The notes under the pieces: generated by a model
Seen by the model: only the letters and a program-made list of their open reading frames with translations
Databases searched by the model: none
Told to the model about the DNA's origin: nothing
Translations under genes and position numbers: made by a program
From: Fibrobacterota bacterium
Lineage (GTDB): Bacteria > Fibrobacterota > Chitinivibrionia > Chitinivibrionales > Chitinispirillaceae
Length of the DNA: 64,000 nucleotides
Assembly (NCBI GenBank): GCA_003164335.1
Contig: PLTF01000060.1
Coordinates: 1 to 64,000, forward strand
Reading direction: 5' to 3'
Part shown: positions 61,810 through 64,000 of the stretch, piece by piece
Numbering within the stretch: the first letter of the stretch is position 1
Layout: each line of letters begins with the position of its first letter

Positions 61810-62814
61810 ATGAAAAATATTCTCGTAACCGGCGGGGCCGGCTTCATCGGTGCCAATTTCGTTCACCATCTTCTCAATCGCCGGGACGACCTTCGCGTCA
61901 TCAATCTCGATGCACTTACCTACGCGGGAAATCCGGATAATCTCAGATCCGTTGAACACGATCCGCGCTACCGGTTCGTTAAAGGCGACATCCGGGACGT
62001 GAGCCTGCTTACCGCTCTCTTTGCGGATTACGGGATCGATACGGTTGTCCATTTTGCAGCCGAGTCCCATGTCGACCGAAGCATTACCGATCCCGACCGG
62101 TTTGTTCAGACCAACATTCTCGGAACCCACACGCTTCTTCGCGTTGCAAGAACATCGTGGCACGATAAATTTGACAAAGTGCGGTTCCTGCATGTTTCCA
62201 CCGATGAAGTCTACGGCTCGCTCGGTCCGGACGGCTACTTCACCGAAGAAACACCTCTGGCGCCGAACTCTCCCTATTCGGCCAGCAAAGCCGGCAGCGA
62301 TCTCATGGTCCGGGCGTACTGCGAAACGTTCGGCTTCCCAGCCATCATCACCCGATGTTCCAACAATTACGGCCCTTATCAGTTTCCGGAAAAGCTTATT
62401 CCGCTCATGGTCACGAATGCCCTGCTGGACCTTTCGCTCCCGGTTTACGGCGATGGTTTGAATGTACGCGACTGGCTATTCGTCGGTGACCACTGCGCGG
62501 CCATAGAAACAGCAATTCTGAAAGGCGCTCCCGGGCAGGTATATAACATAGGCGGCAATAATGAAAAGCGCAATATCGATATTGTTCGGCTTATCCTTGC
62601 CATGCTTGGCAAACCGGATCGTCTCATCGACTTTGTGAAAGATCGTCCGGGCCACGACCGGCGGTACGCCATCGATGCTGCCAAGACCCGGCGCGACCTC
62701 GGTTGGTCACCGTCGGTGACCTTTGAACAGGGGATCGAGCAGACAATTGCCTGGTACCGCAATAATCGTGAATGGTGGGAAAGGCTTCGGAAAAGTTCCA
62801 CCGCAGAGCACTGA
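61810..62814 (+). CDS. rfbB: dTDP-glucose 4,6-dehydratase
   Basis: A 334-residue NAD-dependent dehydratase producing dTDP-4-keto-6-deoxyglucose. The glycine-rich motif is ILVTGGAGFIGANFVHHLL near the N-terminus, with HVSTDEVYGSLG (catalytic TDE) and PYSASKAGSDLMVR (YxxxK) near residue 156. The ATG at 61810 is preferred. A GTG at 61786 overlaps the rfbD stop but gives eight extra residues without a better ribosome site. It acts upstream of rfbD in rhamnose synthesis. Confidence 0.95.
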   Translation: MKNILVTGGAGFIGANFVHHLLNRRDDLRVINLDALTYAGNPDNLRSVEHDPRYRFVKGDIRDVSLLTALFADYGIDTVVHFAAESHVDRSITDPDRFVQTNILGTHTLLRVARTSWHDKFDKVRFLHVSTDEVYGSLGPDGYFTEETPLAPNSPYSASKAGSDLMVRAYCETFGFPAIITRCSNNYGPYQFPEKLIPLMVTNALLDLSLPVYGDGLNVRDWLFVGDHCAAIETAILKGAPGQVYNIGGNNEKRNIDIVRLILAMLGKPDRLIDFVKDRPGHDRRYAIDAAKTRRDLGWSPSVTFEQGIEQTIAWYRNNREWWERLRKSSTAEH

Positions 62815-63136
62815 CATCGGCTGCTGAAAGCGCGAACCGATCCCGCTGAACAGGCACAGCGGGCGCATGGCAGGCTGCTTTCGCGGTCCCCGAAGCTCTG
62901 CTTCGGGGAGCTTCAATAAGACCATTTATCCGTCCCTGCCTCATTTTGAAACAGGCAATCGGGGATATCGATTGCCCTCGCCGGGTGCACTAATTCTATT
63001 ATATTTATCGGGGGAAGCAGGTACATCGAGGCCGGTAACAGGTTCTGCGGTGCATTTTCGCAGGCGGAGTACCTTTCATGAGAGCCTGAAAACCGCGCGC
63101 ACCGTTGGTTTTCAGGGTTAAGAGGGGAGCGCGCTC
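62815..63136. other. intergenic region before glmS with a family-2 palindrome
   Basis: A 322-base gap. CCCCGAAGC, TCT, GCTTCGGGG at 62888-62908 is a perfect 9-bp hairpin related to the 3609-3640 repeat (inverted orientation). It is not followed by a U-tract. The rest shows no open frame with a ribosome site and no glmS-ribozyme-like element that I can identify. Confidence 0.5.
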
Positions 63137-64000
63137 ATGTGTGGAATTGTCGGTTATATTGGAAATCAGGAAGCTTGTCCCATTCTTCTGGCCGGGTTGA
63201 CCGCGCTTGAATACCGCGGGTACGACAGTGCAGGAATTGCCCTGGCGAATGGGAAGATGGTCCAGATTATAAAAGATAAGGGCAATGTCGCGCATCTCAA
63301 GGAGATCCTGAAAAAATCCCCGCCGATGGGCACTACCGGCATCGCCCACACCCGCTGGGCAACCCATGGAGAGCCCTCGCAGGTGAATGCACACCCGCAT
63401 ACCGATTTCGGGAATCGCGTTGCAGTAGCACATAACGGTATCATTGAAAATTACTCGGTCCTGAAGGAAATGATGAAGAGCGAGGGTGTCCGATTTCGAT
63501 CGGAGACCGACTCGGAGGTTCTTTCGCAGCTCATCGGTCGTTACTACACCGACGGCGACCTTGCGGCAGCGGTGCGGCGGGCGCTCCTTGACGTCGAGGG
63601 GACCTTAGGTATCGCGGTCATTGCTTTTGACAACCCGGATATCCTGATCGGCGCCCGTAAGGGCTCTCCGCTCGTGGCCGGGATCGGTACCGACGAATTA
63701 TTTCTGGCTTCCGATGCTTCGGCCGTGGTCAGCCATACCAAGAATGTGATCTATCTCAAGGACGGCAATCTCATAGAAATGCGCAAGGGCGGCGTTTTTC
63801 ACACCATGACGTTTGACAACAGGGCCGTAAATCCGGAGATCCAGCATATTGAATGGAATGCCGACGCCCTCGCCAAAGGCGGATTTAACCACTTCATGCT
63901 GAAGGAGATTTTCGAGCAGCCCGAAACCATCAGGAACGCGATGCGCGGACGGTTGCTTGCCGAGGAGGGGACATCGCGACTCGACGGCCTTAACCTGGTA
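63137..64000 (+). CDS. glmS: glutamine-fructose-6-phosphate aminotransferase (partial, runs off the window)
   Basis: The first 288 codons of the gene; it is cut off by the window edge. The start ATG at 63137 has an AGAGGGGAG site. The mature enzyme begins with the catalytic cysteine (MCGIVGYIG) of the glutaminase domain, followed by LEYRGYDSAG, HTRWATHGEP and AVAHNGIIENY. The linker into the first SIS domain begins around NHFMLKEIFEQPETI. It makes glucosamine-6-phosphate for peptidoglycan, LPS and probably the exopolysaccharide encoded upstream. Confidence 0.97.
   Translation, partial: MCGIVGYIGNQEACPILLAGLTALEYRGYDSAGIALANGKMVQIIKDKGNVAHLKEILKKSPPMGTTGIAHTRWATHGEPSQVNAHPHTDFGNRVAVAHNGIIENYSVLKEMMKSEGVRFRSETDSEVLSQLIGRYYTDGDLAAAVRRALLDVEGTLGIAVIAFDNPDILIGARKGSPLVAGIGTDELFLASDASAVVSHTKNVIYLKDGNLIEMRKGGVFHTMTFDNRAVNPEIQHIEWNADALAKGGFNHFMLKEIFEQPETIRNAMRGRLLAEEGTSRLDGLNLV

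Noticed and set aside
63137-64000. glmS ribozyme/riboswitch in the leader of glmS
   Set aside because: That element is characteristic of Gram-positive glmS leaders and I could not find its core in the 322-base gap.
1-64000. CRISPR array, tRNA or rRNA genes, prophage or transposase
   Set aside because: No regularly spaced direct repeats, tRNA-like cloverleaf ends or integrase/transposase motifs were seen; the only mobile signatures are the short palindromic repeats.

Overview
The window looks like a chromosomal, near-origin segment of a Gram-negative bacterium. A Kdo transferase (WaaA), a TolC/HlyD/MFS tripartite pump, a Wza-like export lipoprotein or channel, several signal-peptide beta-barrel-type proteins and a long-form YidC all imply an outer membrane. 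Gene content (parAB with an M23 peptidase and a bactofilin, DUF4321, DUF4159, GH57 with DUF4912, a TMTC-like TPR membrane protein, a secreted LRR protein) and the mixed style of the proteome would fit the FCB group, perhaps a Fibrobacterota/Chitinispirillia-like lineage. That assignment is an inference from protein flavour only; there is no rRNA in the window.

Layout. 0-6 kb: a minus-strand drug-efflux locus (TetR regulator, TolC, HlyD, DHA2 MFS, then a membrane-tethered methyltransferase) with three related palindromic TetR-type operators. 6-16 kb: two very small convergent genes (a cysteine-rich zinc-ribbon-like protein and ribosomal protein THX), a tandem duplicate pair of GT39-like multi-pass membrane proteins coupled to an MFS gene, RarA fused to a methyltransferase-like domain, Dtd, and an orphan nucleotidyltransferase-fold protein. 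15.5-29.7 kb: the replication/segregation core, with dnaN and dnaA on the minus strand and rpmH, rnpA, yidD, yidC, mnmE, mnmG, rsmG, parA, parB, an M23 peptidase and a bactofilin on the plus strand. The dnaA-dnaN spacer and the 1.55 kb mnmE-mnmG spacer both carry DnaA-box-like sites next to AT-rich DNA. The second also carries two parS sites at its edges and a perfect 24-bp palindrome, so the origin probably lies in one or both.

29.8-44.6 kb: phospholipid synthesis (pgsA), a YbhB-like protein, GH57 alpha-glucan branching enzyme with DUF4912, an outer-membrane-type protein with a lipoprotein, a translationally coupled waaA-holA-truA-htrA run, DUF4321, a ferredoxin-nitroreductase, two small secreted/outer membrane proteins, and glgC. 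44.6-54.3 kb: an RpoD-like sigma factor, an EpmB-like radical SAM aminomutase, a polysaccharide deacetylase, a DUF4159 protein, the TMTC-like TPR protein, the LRR protein, a lone gcvT and a lone ribD, with a MITE-like element between the last two. 54.5-64 kb: an exopolysaccharide assembly locus (Wza-like export protein, ExeA-like ATPase, a Wzc-like tyrosine autokinase with an extra C-terminal membrane anchor and NTF2-like domain, and a FecR protein whose C-terminal half resembles a degenerate LytR-CpsA-Psr domain), followed by dTDP-rhamnose genes rfbD and rfbB and the start of glmS, which runs off the window.

The most interesting points are the unusual exopolysaccharide module (kinase-NTF2 fusion and FecR-LCP fusion beside an ExeA-like ATPase), the parS/DnaA-box architecture of the mnmE-mnmG spacer, a structured RNA/terminator candidate just after dnaN, the RarA fusion, and dispersed palindromic repeats, one copy of which has 16-bp perfect terminal inverted repeats. 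No CRISPR array, tRNA, rRNA, transposase or prophage was seen.
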